Positions 39,777 through 51,200 of a DNA stretch of 64,000 bases are shown piece by piece. The notes beneath the pieces are model-generated. The model was not told where the DNA came from and did not search any database. It saw nothing but the letters and a program-made list of their open reading frames with translations. Each line of letters begins with the position of its first letter. The first letter of the stretch is position 1. The DNA comes from Marisa cornuarietis (taxonomy: Eukaryota; Mollusca; Gastropoda; Architaenioglossa; Ampullariidae). Both the position numbers and the translations under genes were made by a program. The DNA lies in the NCBI GenBank assembly GCA_004794655.1, contig SMMW01000001.1, positions 14,971,501-15,035,500 of the forward strand, read 5' to 3'.

Positions 39777-40040
39777 TTCTAATACAGTATTAGCGGATTG
39801 TCCAGAGAAAGTCGGACGAGGTACATTTACCGGCCTTCTTCGTCTTCGTGTTCTTTTTACTTTGGCTACAGAGCGGTTGGTTAGTGTAGAGGTGAAGTGC
39901 TTCCGCCAAGACAGTGTCATGGGATCGTGGATCTTGGTTTTGGATTTAGTCACTGGCTCGTGTTTTGTAATTTGGTTGTAGGATGTTTCAATGCGTAGTT
40001 GCTGATTCCATGCGGTCTGGTGCGATACACACGCGCGCGC

Positions 40041-40111
40041 GCGCGCACACACACACACTCGTATTACACACGCGCACGCTAGCACAGATATCCGCATACA
40101 CACATTCTTTA

Positions 40112-40145
<34 letters not shown>

Positions 40146-40146
40146 T
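40041..40146. repeat. Alternating CG/CA and CT/CA arrays
   Basis: A (CG)n(CA)n run at about 40030-40060 and a (CT)n(CA)n run at about 40112-40146 lie close together, with CA-rich sequence between. Confidence 0.9.
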
Positions 40147-40492
40147 TTGACGTTCTGTGAGTAGCATTCCCCGTGTTGGAGTGAATGCTATGCACGAGCA
40201 ATTATATACGCGAACATAAAAACAAAAATATTTTAAATGTATGTTGCTAAACGGTTCAAGGATGCTCGTTTTGTAATCATATTATTATTTGTGGATTTAT
40301 GAATTTATGCAAACATATAATCTTACTTATTTCTTGATGTGATGCTGCAAACTGTAGCTGTTAGCACGGCATGTAATTGTTGTGCTGCTATACACAAGAG
40401 CAGATGCATGGCTTGTTAGATTTTTTTTTAAAAGTTTGTTGGCCTTGTTCTGTGCTGTTTCCGTTGTTTCCATTCAGACAAGTATATATTTT

Positions 40493-40676
40493 AGGCGGTC
40501 CAGTGGCGCAACGGTTAGCGCCTGTCACCAATACAGTGAAGGTTGGCTGTCCTGGGTTCAGTTCTCGTCTCGGGCACGCTGGTCTTTCTCTGCATGTGGC
40601 ATCTGTTTACAGAGCTGGCTGCCTTGCCATGATATAGCCCTAGTTGCTCGCTCGGCGTAAAACACCAATTAAAAAA
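40493..40676 (+). mobile_element. tRNA-derived SINE, family A, copy 2, with 13-bp target-site duplication
   Basis: The head has box A in CAGTGGCGCAACGGTTAGCG and box B in GGTTCAGTTCTCG. The body ends CGGCGTAAAACACCAATT plus a short A run. It is flanked by perfect copies of AAGTATATATTTT at 40480-40492 and 40677-40689, proving insertion by target-primed reverse transcription. The central and 3' parts resemble conserved tails of mollusc SINEs (possibly the Meta-type domain), but that name is from memory and unverified. Confidence 0.93.
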
Positions 40677-40754
40677 AAGTATATATTTTGGTCTGTCCTT
40701 GTTAAGCTGCATACTTTAGCTGTTTATAACCAGCACTGTGCTTTCTACACTCCA

Positions 40755-41020
40755 GGGGCCAGTTGCACAACACATTTCTAATTTTAAACACTTTTAGGCC
40801 TTAAATCTATTTAGATAATTAGTTTAAAGTGCACACTACAATTTTAGAATTTTTAAAACTAAAACTGCTTTATGTATGATAAAGTTGTTTAAGTCTGACT
40901 TTCCGTCCTGTCAGTAGAATTTTTTATATGTTTTTCTGCAAAGAATCAAAATGGCTTAGAAGAAATTTTGCCTCTTTAGAACAGTTTTAAGGTTTAGAAA
41001 CGTGTTGTGCAACTGGCCCC
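40755..41020 (-). mobile_element. Palindromic-ended MITE, copy 2
   Basis: A 266-bp element has perfect ends GGGGCCAGTTGCACAACA and its reverse complement. Read on the minus strand it parallels copy 1 at 5551-5817 almost base for base, including CCTTAAAACTGTTCTAAAG, GACAGGACGGAAAGTCAGAC and GGCCTAAAAGTGTTTAAAAT. It has no coding capacity. Confidence 0.92.
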
Positions 41021-41347
41021 AGATTAATCCCATTGATTTTACCTGTTGTTTCCACTGTTTATGTCTACTGCATGTATGCCTGCAGTCATATAAACTATTT
41101 CTTTTGTTTTGCTGCGAACTTTAACTGTTTATGTACATCTTGCCAGCACTTTGTCTTTAATAATCAAGAGATGGCCCATAGTTTGGTAGATATATACATG
41201 TCTGAACTTGTATGCTGTCCTTACTGTTCGTTGTATAATATACTTTAGTTAGTTACTTCTTTTTGTTAGATTAAAAATGTAAATATTTGCACGCTAATTG
41301 TTTACCTAACTGAAGTCATGGGCGCGAGCCTGCACTGAATAAAGACG

Positions 41348-41379
<32 letters not shown>

Positions 41380-41440
41380 CCAAACATACACACAAACGCG
41401 CGTGCTCAAACACACACACGCACACACAAACCCCAAGCCA
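41021..41440 (+). other. Possible retroelement 3' tail ending in a CA-rich microsatellite
   Basis: The segment ends GGGCGCGAGCCTGCACTGAATAAAGACGTC, then CT and CA repeats. An AATAAA-containing end running straight into a simple repeat is typical of LINE 3' untranslated regions, but no reverse transcriptase remnant adjoins it. Related short blocks (GCTGC-AACTTTA-CTG-TTAT) recur at about 40360, 40710 and 41110, suggesting one older element into which the SINE and MITE were inserted. Confidence 0.35.
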
Positions 41441-41702
41441 ATTAGCTAACGCCTCTTTGAAGTTGATATTTATTTACTGTGCCCACAGCTTTAGGCTTGC
41501 ATCTCACACAGCCTCCGGTCTCATTAATTTGGCTGCGCGCTCATGGTAGGGTACTTTACCGATGATGAGGGTTAAAAATAATTGTTTTTCATATCCGGCT
41601 TTGCACTATGATACTTAAATAATTTTTATAGTATGCGTACTTATGTGAGTAGTTTCAGGCGCGAAAGGACGTAATACGTCTCGGCATGAATGCATACGCA
41701 GC

Positions 41703-41831
41703 TGAGAGACAGAGACATAGTGAGAGTGTGACAAATGAGAGACAGAGACATAATAAGCTCGTCCGAATGAGAGACAGAGACAGTGAGTGTGACAAAATGA
41801 GAGACAGAGACATCGTGAGAGACACTGACGA
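41703..41831 (+). repeat. ~32-bp tandem repeat containing TGAGAGACAGAGACA
   Basis: The 15-mer TGAGAGACAGAGACA starts at 41703, 41736, 41768 and 41798, so the spacing is 33, 32 and 30. Parts of the intervening AGTGAGAGTGTGACAAA are also shared. It lies at the 3' end of the LINE fragment that follows. Confidence 0.88.
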
Positions 41832-41837
41832 TGACAA

Positions 41838-42540
41838 TTCTTTATTAACGAGAGGTAAAGTAAGCAAGGCATGCTTTTTTTCCATTTAACCCGCGCCCCT
41901 TAAGGGGGGAAGAATAAGCTAAGTAATTAAAGTAATTAAGTTGTAAAAGAATGAATAATAATAAACATAAGGTAAGATATCAAAAGAGAGTGGAAGGTGA
42001 ATAGGTACAAAAGTGGTGGTTAAAACAGATATTTACACGGGTCCTGGAGTCTGGAGGTATCTCTAATGTTCAAGGTTTAGAAATCTTTGTTGGAGGAGGC
42101 CTCATCTAATTTTCCTATATCTAGTGTAGATATTTTAGTAATTCAGGGAGTTCAATTGCTTAGAATGGAGAAGAGGCTATTCCACAGCACGCTTTCTGAG
42201 TATTTCAGACTTGATTTGAAAAGGTCTGTTCTAGGAATGGGAATATTATGTTTTAGAGAAGATCGAGTGTTTTTGGAGGAAAATAGCAAAGGGAGTTTTT
42301 GGTTACAGTTTACTCTTCAGTATTTTATAAATGAATATGCATTTGTTGAATTTTAGTCTGTCAGAGGAAGGACTCCCAGAGAGGTGAATTCATTTGGCTG
42401 TATTTTCGGTTTTAGCAAAACTGCTTTAATCGCTCACCGCTGAACACTTGCTAGAGGTTTTATGGAGTCCCACAGGATGGAGGCGTAGTCAATGATTGAC
42501 TAAATGTGGGTTGTATAAAAGACAGAGAACTTACCAGAGA
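41838..42540 (-). pseudogene. Decayed LINE, C-terminal end of reverse transcriptase ORF and 3' tail
   Basis: On the minus strand, with scattered stops, the translation gives a FYTTHI-x-SIIDYASILWDS block, then KPLASVQR, GVLPLTDRLKFNKCIFIYKIL and remnants of the LFKSSLxYSxSxLWNSL block. This order is the hallmark of the region after the polymerase motifs in ORF2 of CR1/L2-like non-LTR retrotransposons. The element ends with a TTAATAAAGAATTGTCATCG tail at about 41838. The 5' part is missing, as is usual for 5'-truncated insertions. In-frame stops show it is dead. Confidence 0.8.
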
Positions 42541-42700
42541 GGAAAGAGAGAGACATCGAGAAGAGAGAGAAAGGGGGAATGAGAAACCCCGAGAGACAGG
42601 GACACAAGGAGAAAAAAAAGAGGACGAGAGACAGGTGAAAGAGAAGAAGAACGAGAAAGGAGATGCTCTCCACCAGCGCTTCGCTCCTCGTGTGTAATGA
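42541..42700. repeat. GA-rich purine tract
   Basis: About 150 bp of almost pure purine sequence with degenerate GAGAGAC and GAAAGA units. A plus-strand end ACAAGGATGAATAAAGTATTG at 42730-42750 may be the tail of another retroelement. ORFs here are artefacts of the low complexity. Confidence 0.7.
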
Positions 42701-45227
42701 CAAATTCTGGTGGCGCATATCAATTCCACAAGGATGAATAAAGTATTGTTATCATTATATCATGATCATATTTTGAAAAATATAGTACCCCCGTTGAAAT
42801 CCTCTTGATAATTGGAGCTATTGTACCCCCATATGTGTTATTCTGAACATTACACCGTGGACACGTATGACAGTGGCAAATCAACGCCCCTCATCGGACC
42901 AGTAATATAACACCAATTATATTACAAATGGATCCGCCTCTTTCTTCCGTATCGTTTAATAATTTAACTCATTAAATTTATTCATCATTTTTTTCACTAG
43001 GAAAGGAGCCGAGATCACAGCATGCGACTACTAAAATTTACAGGGTCGAAAATGCTTTGCTGGTCAGGGCAAAGCCGGACCACCAGGAAATGGGTGCTCA
43101 GGCGCAAGCGAGAGGGAAAACACCCGACGCCGCTACGTACGTCAGTCGGTCGAGAGAGGGAGGGAGAGAGAGAAGAGGGAAGAGCGGATGGACGATAAAA
43201 AGGCACCGTTAGACGGAGCGAGTGAAGGTCAGCAGTTTACGGCTTTGTCCGCTGGTACAAGGTGGTCGATGTGTACTGCAAGGGTTTACCCCACCTTTCC
43301 CTGCCGTCAGCCGACGAAGACTGGATGTTCGCGCCCTCTTTGCTAGACACGATCCTAATGCGAAGCTTCGCCCAGGTCTTCCATTAAGTCTTGCGTAACC
43401 GACAGGTTCTGGTCTGATTACGGCGCTGATCAAATTCCCCAGTTAAATCGTTTCACCTCCCGACCAGGAAGTGCTGCATGAAGCTGGAGAACTCCCCCCT
43501 GACCACCTACCGAGAACAAAACAGTCCGTGCGGAATTATTCCTTCACTCTTGCCTTTACTGGCAACATTAAAAACAAAAAGAAAAAAAAATCTGATCGAA
43601 TTCTAAGCCGTTTTGCGCTTGTCAACATGTTCGTGCTCACCGGTCCATGACTCACCATACAGGAATAGAGTTAGCCTGCTGCGGGAATGTTTCTTACCAT
43701 GGCAATCAGAGATGTTTTTGCAAAATGAAGGGTTCGCTGATTGAATTAAATGAAACTTTAATATTTCTGACACATGCATTGTTTGCAGTGGTAGCCGAGC
43801 AAAGGAGCCATTGCACTGGTCATCGCTTTTTAACCGCCGTCGAGATCGATATCTATGGCGACAAGCAGTTAATCAGCAACCTGTTAGGATATCCACAAAT
43901 TACGAACCCCCCCCCCTCCGAATAAAGACTTTCTTGTATTGGCTATGAATGGGACATTGTTTATATTCTCTTGGGGTACTGGAGACTATAGACTTAATCA
44001 TCCTCACCCTTTCTGCAGAAAGTGGGGGAGCTTAACATGATTAAAACGGCATTGATCGTTAGTAGGCAGATGGATGCTAAAATGAAACTTGATCCCCATT
44101 AGGCAGTTTTTCTGGAATTCATCTAAACCTAACTGGTACGTTGAAGAGGTGGGGTATAGGAGGCTGGGTATCAAATTTTAGCACCAGTGAAACACGTGCC
44201 TTTCAAAAGAAATGCACTGCTTGTGGTGCGGACACAGATTACCAGTCTTACATGGTTTTTAATGTATTCAGAAACTCTTCTCCTGCCTTATAGCAACCAA
44301 AAACAAAAACGCATATGAATTTTAATGAAAGCATTTTTCATTAGTTTTTTTTTTTGTATGTTGTGTATAATAATGAAATCATTTGGTAAAAGGGAGACAG
44401 CCCATACTTAGATTTTTACATTTGTACAGCATGCTTGCACTACCAATATGACGACTCTTCTGTTAAAATATCACAGTCATCACAAGTTAACAGCTAAAGG
44501 TTAGAGAAAACAATGGTGATGTGATTCATCTCTGGAACTTGAGCCTGTGTATAGTGAAATATACTAGCATGATGTCCTATGTATTGCTATTGAGAGCACA
44601 GTTCAGTACCACTTCTCTGCCTAAAATGCTTCTTCCTAACAAGCGCTTACCCTAAGTACCATATTAATTACTAATTAATTAATAGTGATGTATCAGTTTT
44701 ATATCTGTTATTTGTCAGTACAGCTTCTGATGATTCATGCCATTGAATGGCCAAATGAGCATGCATGCACACGTTCCTACAAATTGAAAGACAAAAATAC
44801 CATATCACTCACACTTTTTGTTTGTAGATTAAGTAAAATACTTAATAAACTATTATTATGCACAAAAAATATATCAGCTGTCAACATTCACTAAGACTGA
44901 ATAATGTAAATGTCGGGACTGAATGATGTGATTGTTGGGGACCTCAGCCTTTTTCATGACACTTATTTGATATTTGTAAGCAGATCTGAAATTCAGTAAC
45001 CATGTTTACTGTTCATAGAATCCAGCACACACTGGAATCCACACTAAACAGATAGGAATTTTCCTTTTATGGTAATCTCATACTCATTACATCTATAAAA
45101 TATTTATCTATAAATTAAGAAAGACGTAAAATGGCAGAAACTTTTTTTTTCCATTCTTGTTGAAAATTAGTTCTGTGCACATAAATCACATCTAGATTAT
45201 GCCAATTTTAGGTAAATCACAAAGAAG

Positions 45228-45233
45228 TTTATT
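45228..45233 (-). terminator. Polyadenylation signal AATAAA for SDCCAG8
   Basis: AATAAA on the minus strand, about 31 nt past the SDCCAG8 stop codon. It implies a very short 3' UTR unless a more distal site is used. Confidence 0.55.
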
Positions 45234-45263
45234 CTTTTGAGAGATCAGGTTTCAAAATATCAC

Positions 45264-48200
45264 TTAATTCACTGTCTCCTTTTCCTCTGTGTCATCTTCA
45301 AGATCTGCTGCAGTCATGAGAAAATCTGTGATCTTGAAAGAAAATGCAGGTAAATTTTCTCTTTCTTCTTTGGTTATTGCATTTAAAATGTCATCCACGA
45401 GGGGTTTCGATGATGAATTTAAGCGAATGACTTCTTCTGAATTGATCCGACTAAGCTGGAAACGCAGGAACTCTACTTCTTTGGCCAGAAGCTGACGATC
45501 CCTTGTCAGTCGACTGTTTGCTGCCAGAATCTCAAGAAGCTTAGAATGAGGAAAAATAATACAGTTTTTACAATGAGATATGAATCCTTATTTAAATGAT
45601 TTTGGACAGCTCTCTATTTTAGCAAAATATGAACATAAACTACAGAAGTTATGGGTTGCAAAAATGAATGGTACTCATGTTAGAAAAACCTGCAATTTCA
45701 GTAAAATTTTCAGCAGACTGCACGTGTGTACGTGTGTGAAACATCACAACCGAACGAATTTATCAAACCAATAGAGTGCAAAGTCCATGATTAAAGTTTG
45801 CCACAATCATGTAGGCCACTCTGTTATTTTATCTACCACTTTACCTGAGTAGCTTGATTTTTTGCATGCTCATCCATTGCCTTGAGGCGGGCAGCCATTT
45901 TGCTGTGCACCCGACTGTGCTGGTCTGCCTGCTCCTCTAAAATGTTCAGCCTGGTGACTGTGCGCTCCAGACGCTGGCTTGTGGTTTCTACTTCTGTTTT
46001 AAGCCGGCCACAGTGAACCCTAGAAGAATATAATGGAGCTCATGAATCTCAATATATCTTTTTAAAAGGCTTTTTGGTGATTCATCTTTCAAAATGGTTG
46101 ATCAGTGTTTAAAATTGAGATTAAAGATACTTTTAACGTAGTGCAGAAAAAATAATGACAGAGTGTACATATACTTAGAAACCTTCTAACACTGAGGTGG
46201 AGGACAGTGCTTGGATTCCATTTCAAAACTGTTTCTAAACTCTAGCTAGCAGTCCTGAAAATGCAGAGTGCATCTAGCAGAAAACTTTTTTTAAAATTTG
46301 TTTCTTAATGCAAACATTTATTGCCTGAACATTTTTATTGAAGAAGGATTTACTAAAATACCTGTATTTTTTGGTCAGTTTCTCCAGCTGTATAGCCTGT
46401 CGTTTGCATTCATCTCTGAGTTTAAGAATAAGCTTGTTTTGTCTACGAAGCATGGAATCCATTTCATGTACCTGTTGCGCTGTGTATGACAGAACTGTAT
46501 ATTATTTACGTCACTTTATTCAACCCATGCTGTGGATTTCATTAGAAACTAAAGAAGCTGCAAAGAGATTCACCATCCTGCACATTATTGTTGATTTTTC
46601 TCAGTGAGTCAAAGTTCATTTTTCCTTCTATAACGTTAGCGTTTTTTTCCAGTGAGGCAATATTCCAAAAGAAAACATAAACCTAAAATAATGCTAGATT
46701 TTAATAAGTAATGATAAAACATTCTATAAATGTCCACATAGAATTAGTAAATGGGGTTATCATTTTAGGAAAGAAAAACTTGCCATGTTTATCATCAGAA
46801 TCATCCAATGCCATTTTTAGCTTCTCCTCACGTTCTTTGAACTGCTGTGTGAGAAGTTTCAGGTCCTCAGCCCGTCCTCGCTCTATTCCTTCTCTGGTGA
46901 GCTTGGCCAGGTGCAGCTAAACACAAACATAACTAGTATTCTTCATGTGTGTTTTTTTTTAATTTCTCTTCTCATCTTCAAAAAACAACTCAGTTCTTCT
47001 TGCAATGTAGCTGTCTTGTAAGATGTATAAAAACAATGTATAAAAGTTACAAAATATATTTTAAGAATGCTTCTGTAAATTTGTAACTGTTGCTGTATAC
47101 AATGTTTGTGTCTAATTTCTCATCTTTCATCTTTGTAATCTGCCCTTGACTGCAAGATATTCTCCATTATTATATTTATTCTTATTTCTTTTGGCATGCA
47201 CCTCCAGCTCTGTTGTTTACCCACTTGTGGTGGGCGTGCGTATGTATGTGTGTGCAAGAAAGTAAGAAAAAAAATAAGGGAGCCTCGTGTTGCTATAATG
47301 CACCAAAATAAATTGAGAACAGAAAAAAAAGAGAAGAGACTCACTTCTCTCTCCAGAGCTTGTGTGTTGCTGGTTAGAAGGAGGCATTCCTCTTTGGCAT
47401 TAAGCAATTCTTTTTCTGCCTTATTCACCCTTCTCCTCAGTTCTGCCATCTCAGTCTGCATTAGTGTCCTCTCCTGTACAAGCAACAGATACATTAGAGC
47501 TATAAGCATTAAGAAACACTATTGCAACAGGCCTGAGAACTGATCACCTCTAAAGAAAAAAAAGGAGAAAAAAAAGCTGTAGTCCTGACAAAAATATGAA
47601 ATTGCAGCACATATAAATAAGTGCATCATCTACACCATCTGAGGTAAAGCAGCTTGAAGACAAGAAGGTGGAGACTGTCGTGACTGAACACAAGCAAGAG
47701 GAGAGCTGTAGCACCTGCCTGCTCCTGCCTCTCTCATTTGGGGGGAATCTTTCACGAGCAGTATATGTGGTTAAAGACAAGGGATACAGTGTTCTGATCA
47801 AGTGTTTGAATCCAACACTCGATATTGTCTCACCTTATCTCTTTCTCGCTGCAGCTGTTCATAGTCCACGCGAAGTCTCTCTGCCTCCTGTGCTGCTGAG
47901 CTTCTCTGCAGTGTTGCGGTTGTGGAGTGTGCTCTGTAGTTCTCAGCTGCCTAAGTTGCAAGAAAAACTAAATCTATTTAACAGATACTAATGTGTGTAA
48001 TGTTGCTGGTGGGCCTTGCACATCTCCATGAACCGGAAGTAATTGTTCATATTTGTCACGGTACTATACTACCATATATTACTTTCGATAGTACACATTA
48101 ATCAGAATAGTCCATCACTGTAGGTTAATTTAAATGGTTAACGGTGCTACACCCAATGTTGTTTGCAATCAAACATCACATGACTTCTCACCATGGTGAC

Positions 48201-51200
48201 CTCTCTGTCGCAAGCTCGGAGCTGACCCTTGACCTCAAACAACTGTGCAGAGAGCTCAGCTTTCTCACGCCCTTCTTTCTCAAGTTTTTCTGTGAGAACT
48301 CCGACAAGAGCTGCTTGCTCATTAAGCTGAACCATTGACAAGGAACACAAAACATCAAGCATTATAAAGAGAAGAGGAAGCAAAGAAGGAGACAGTGAGA
48401 CAGAAAAAAGCAGATCACAGATATAAATAACTTATGGGAGGTTACATGATATAACAATGATGGGTGAAGGATTTTGGAAGAGAAGAGACAGGATTTTTTT
48501 TTTTTAAAAAAGACATACGACAAGGAAAAAGGAACAGCAGACAATAAGCCAAGATAGAGAAAAGAAAAAAAGTAAAGAGTGACGTTTTCTATGAATAAAT
48601 TATTTTCATAAAATGTTTTTAATTAATAAAGAACAACAAGCACATAATAGGCATGCAGTTTTAACAATAACACCACTTAGTCACAAACTCAGGATTACTT
48701 ATTTGCACTCCTCTAAAAGTGAAACTCATAAAGTTTACATAGATTTTGTAGAATGACTCACCTTCTTATTAAGATCACTGATAACAAACTGGTTCTCTTG
48801 TCGTGCTGCCTCTCGCTCTTGTTGAATCTTCATCTGAGATCCTCGCACGTGCTGCTCGAACCGTTCACGCATGTGTTCCATTTCTTCAGCTAATTGTTCC
48901 TTTTGCACTAATGCCTGCAGTAAGAAGATAAGGCATAAGACAAGCAACTATACTACTTGTGGAAAATAAAATGAAAGAAATAGTATGCAAAGTCCTTTAT
49001 AGACAAGCCCTTGCCAACAGTCTCCACAAAATGAATGTCTTTCACTCTTACAGGAAAATACTTTTGTGCATATGCATGTATGAACACGTGGGTAGACACA
49101 CACACAAATGATAAAAAATCTTAATCAAAATACTCATACACATATTATTTCTCCTTTGTCCTTAAACCTGCCTCCAAAAAAACCCACATCAAAATAAACT
49201 GCAAAAAAAGGCTTATTACATAAGCAAGAAATCAAACCAAGGTTCTCCAGACACTCATCTCACAACACACAGACCTCAGTCTGTTCCAGCTGAGCCTGTT
49301 CCACAAGGGCAATGCTTTTCTTCACTTGTTGGTACAGCTCCTCCTCTCGATGTGACAGCGTCTGGTTTACAGAAGTCAGTGCAGTCACTCGCTCAAGCAG
49401 CTCATCTCTTTCCCTGGTGGAAACAGATAGCCCATAAATTATGTGAATCAGTGAATTGTGAATGAAAATAACATCATGATGGGTAGATGCTTGATGATGG
49501 TTTCAACTGCATTGTAAAGCAGGTGTTGCTGTGTTATGTGGCTTTCTCAATAATAAAACCATGATCATTCATAAAACCCATCACAGCCTAATCATTTGAA
49601 GAATATCAGCTATGTCTTGATGCACTGACGGCCAATATCAGGTCCAGAGTGTTCACAGTTCCTGGACTTACCTACTCTTCTAGGTTCTACTGCATTCAAA
49701 AACAGAATGAATTCTCTATAATGTTACTCACCTTGAAATTTATTTCTTAACTGGTGTCACAATTTGAGCTAATGGTAATGGGATGGTGGGAGTTACATCA
49801 CCAATAAAAATATGCAACTGTGAACCAACAGTTTTCAGGTAACTGAAGTGAAAAACATGCCCAAAACACGCAGCATAAGCTCACTTGCTGATTCTGTCAA
49901 TGGCAGTCTGCAAGGTGGGTTGGGATGAAGTATAAACAGGTGTGTCTCTCACACCTAGGCCCAAGTCATGAGTGGGGATTGTGTCTTGCATTCTGAGCTG
50001 AGACTTCAAGTCCTCAACCACTTGTTCTAGTCGATTTACTTCCGACCTATAGGCACAAAAATTTAACAAAGTTCATGGCTAAATTAAACTTTTGTAGTAA
50101 CTGTATAATCTGCAAATCTTTAAAACTTTCCCAAATGAATTCAGTATTAAGATATGAAATAGCACCTTTAAAAGAAACAGCACCTTTAATTTATAAATAT
50201 ATGTCAAAACTTTGTTCTGATGAATTTTACTCACTTTGAATATTCAAGCAGAGCTTCCAGTCTTTCCACTTTTGCAGCATGTAAGCGACTAAGACGTTCC
50301 TGGAAAAAAAACAGTACTGTCACAAAAAATAAGAGCAATGACTCAATAATTATGCATGACTTTTCATGCTACTGTTTTACATGTTCCACTGGAATTGGGG
50401 TCTTGTTTTAAACATTAGTGAGTCAATGATTGACGACTGAGCTACACAAGGAGTCACAGTGATAAGAAAAAATCTCTTCCTGCTCCCACTGTGTTTTTAT
50501 ATATATATGGTGTATGCACATTGAAATACACACCCAGTTAATTACTTCTCTGCCTCTAAATACCTGGGAATACAACTGTGCTTGTAGTTTAATAGGATTT
50601 TTCTAAAAGCAGCAGAAACTACAAATGAAAAAAAAACAAAACAAAAACTTACCAACTCTACTTGCCAGCGCTTAGAATCATGCCGATTCATCACTTTACT
50701 GAATGACTCTGCAAATCCTTCGTCAAATGAACCAACAACCTGAAAAATGTTAATATACAATATAATCATTCAGGAACGAAACGTGAAAGTAGCTGAATCT
50801 CATGCCTGAGAATTTCCTAGCAACATTAAGAAAATATGGTCTGGCTGTAAGTCAGGTGGAATATGAAACAAAAGCCCAGTCTCTTAATGGACATCACTTG
50901 TCTCTACATGTAAAGGTGTGCCAGTGTTGAAGCAACATCATTATGAATGGAGCAATAATACAAACTTAGCAGCATCTCGTTGCCAAATGAGTAGCCTCAC
51001 AGGAAAGTGTCTGTTTAAATATATGTAGTAAGGCTCCCTCTGACTGACAAGTTACATCAAAGCCATGCAGCTAGTTCTCTGGATATTCAAAATGGTTGGA
51101 TATTTTCTGGACAGACCTCATGGACACACACACACACACACAAGTCAGTCATTAGATAACACCTTTGAAAGGTCTCCTCCACTTTGCAGAATTTCATGAA

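Larger units (their letters stand above)
24252..45227. other. 21-kb gene desert between ZDHHC22-like and SDCCAG8
   Basis: No exon of a recognised gene was found on either strand. The stretch contains a foldback element (24570), a tandem repeat (25482), SINEs (31655, 33073, 40493), a MITE (40755), a LINE 3' end (41838), a diverged repeat pair (37875, 39657) and microsatellites, listed separately. Two more CpG-rich patches, at about 38.7-39.1 and 43.0-43.45 kb, have no ORF of note. Long ORFs such as those at 26635-26997 and 28645-28968 show no family signature or clear splice context. Confidence 0.6.
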
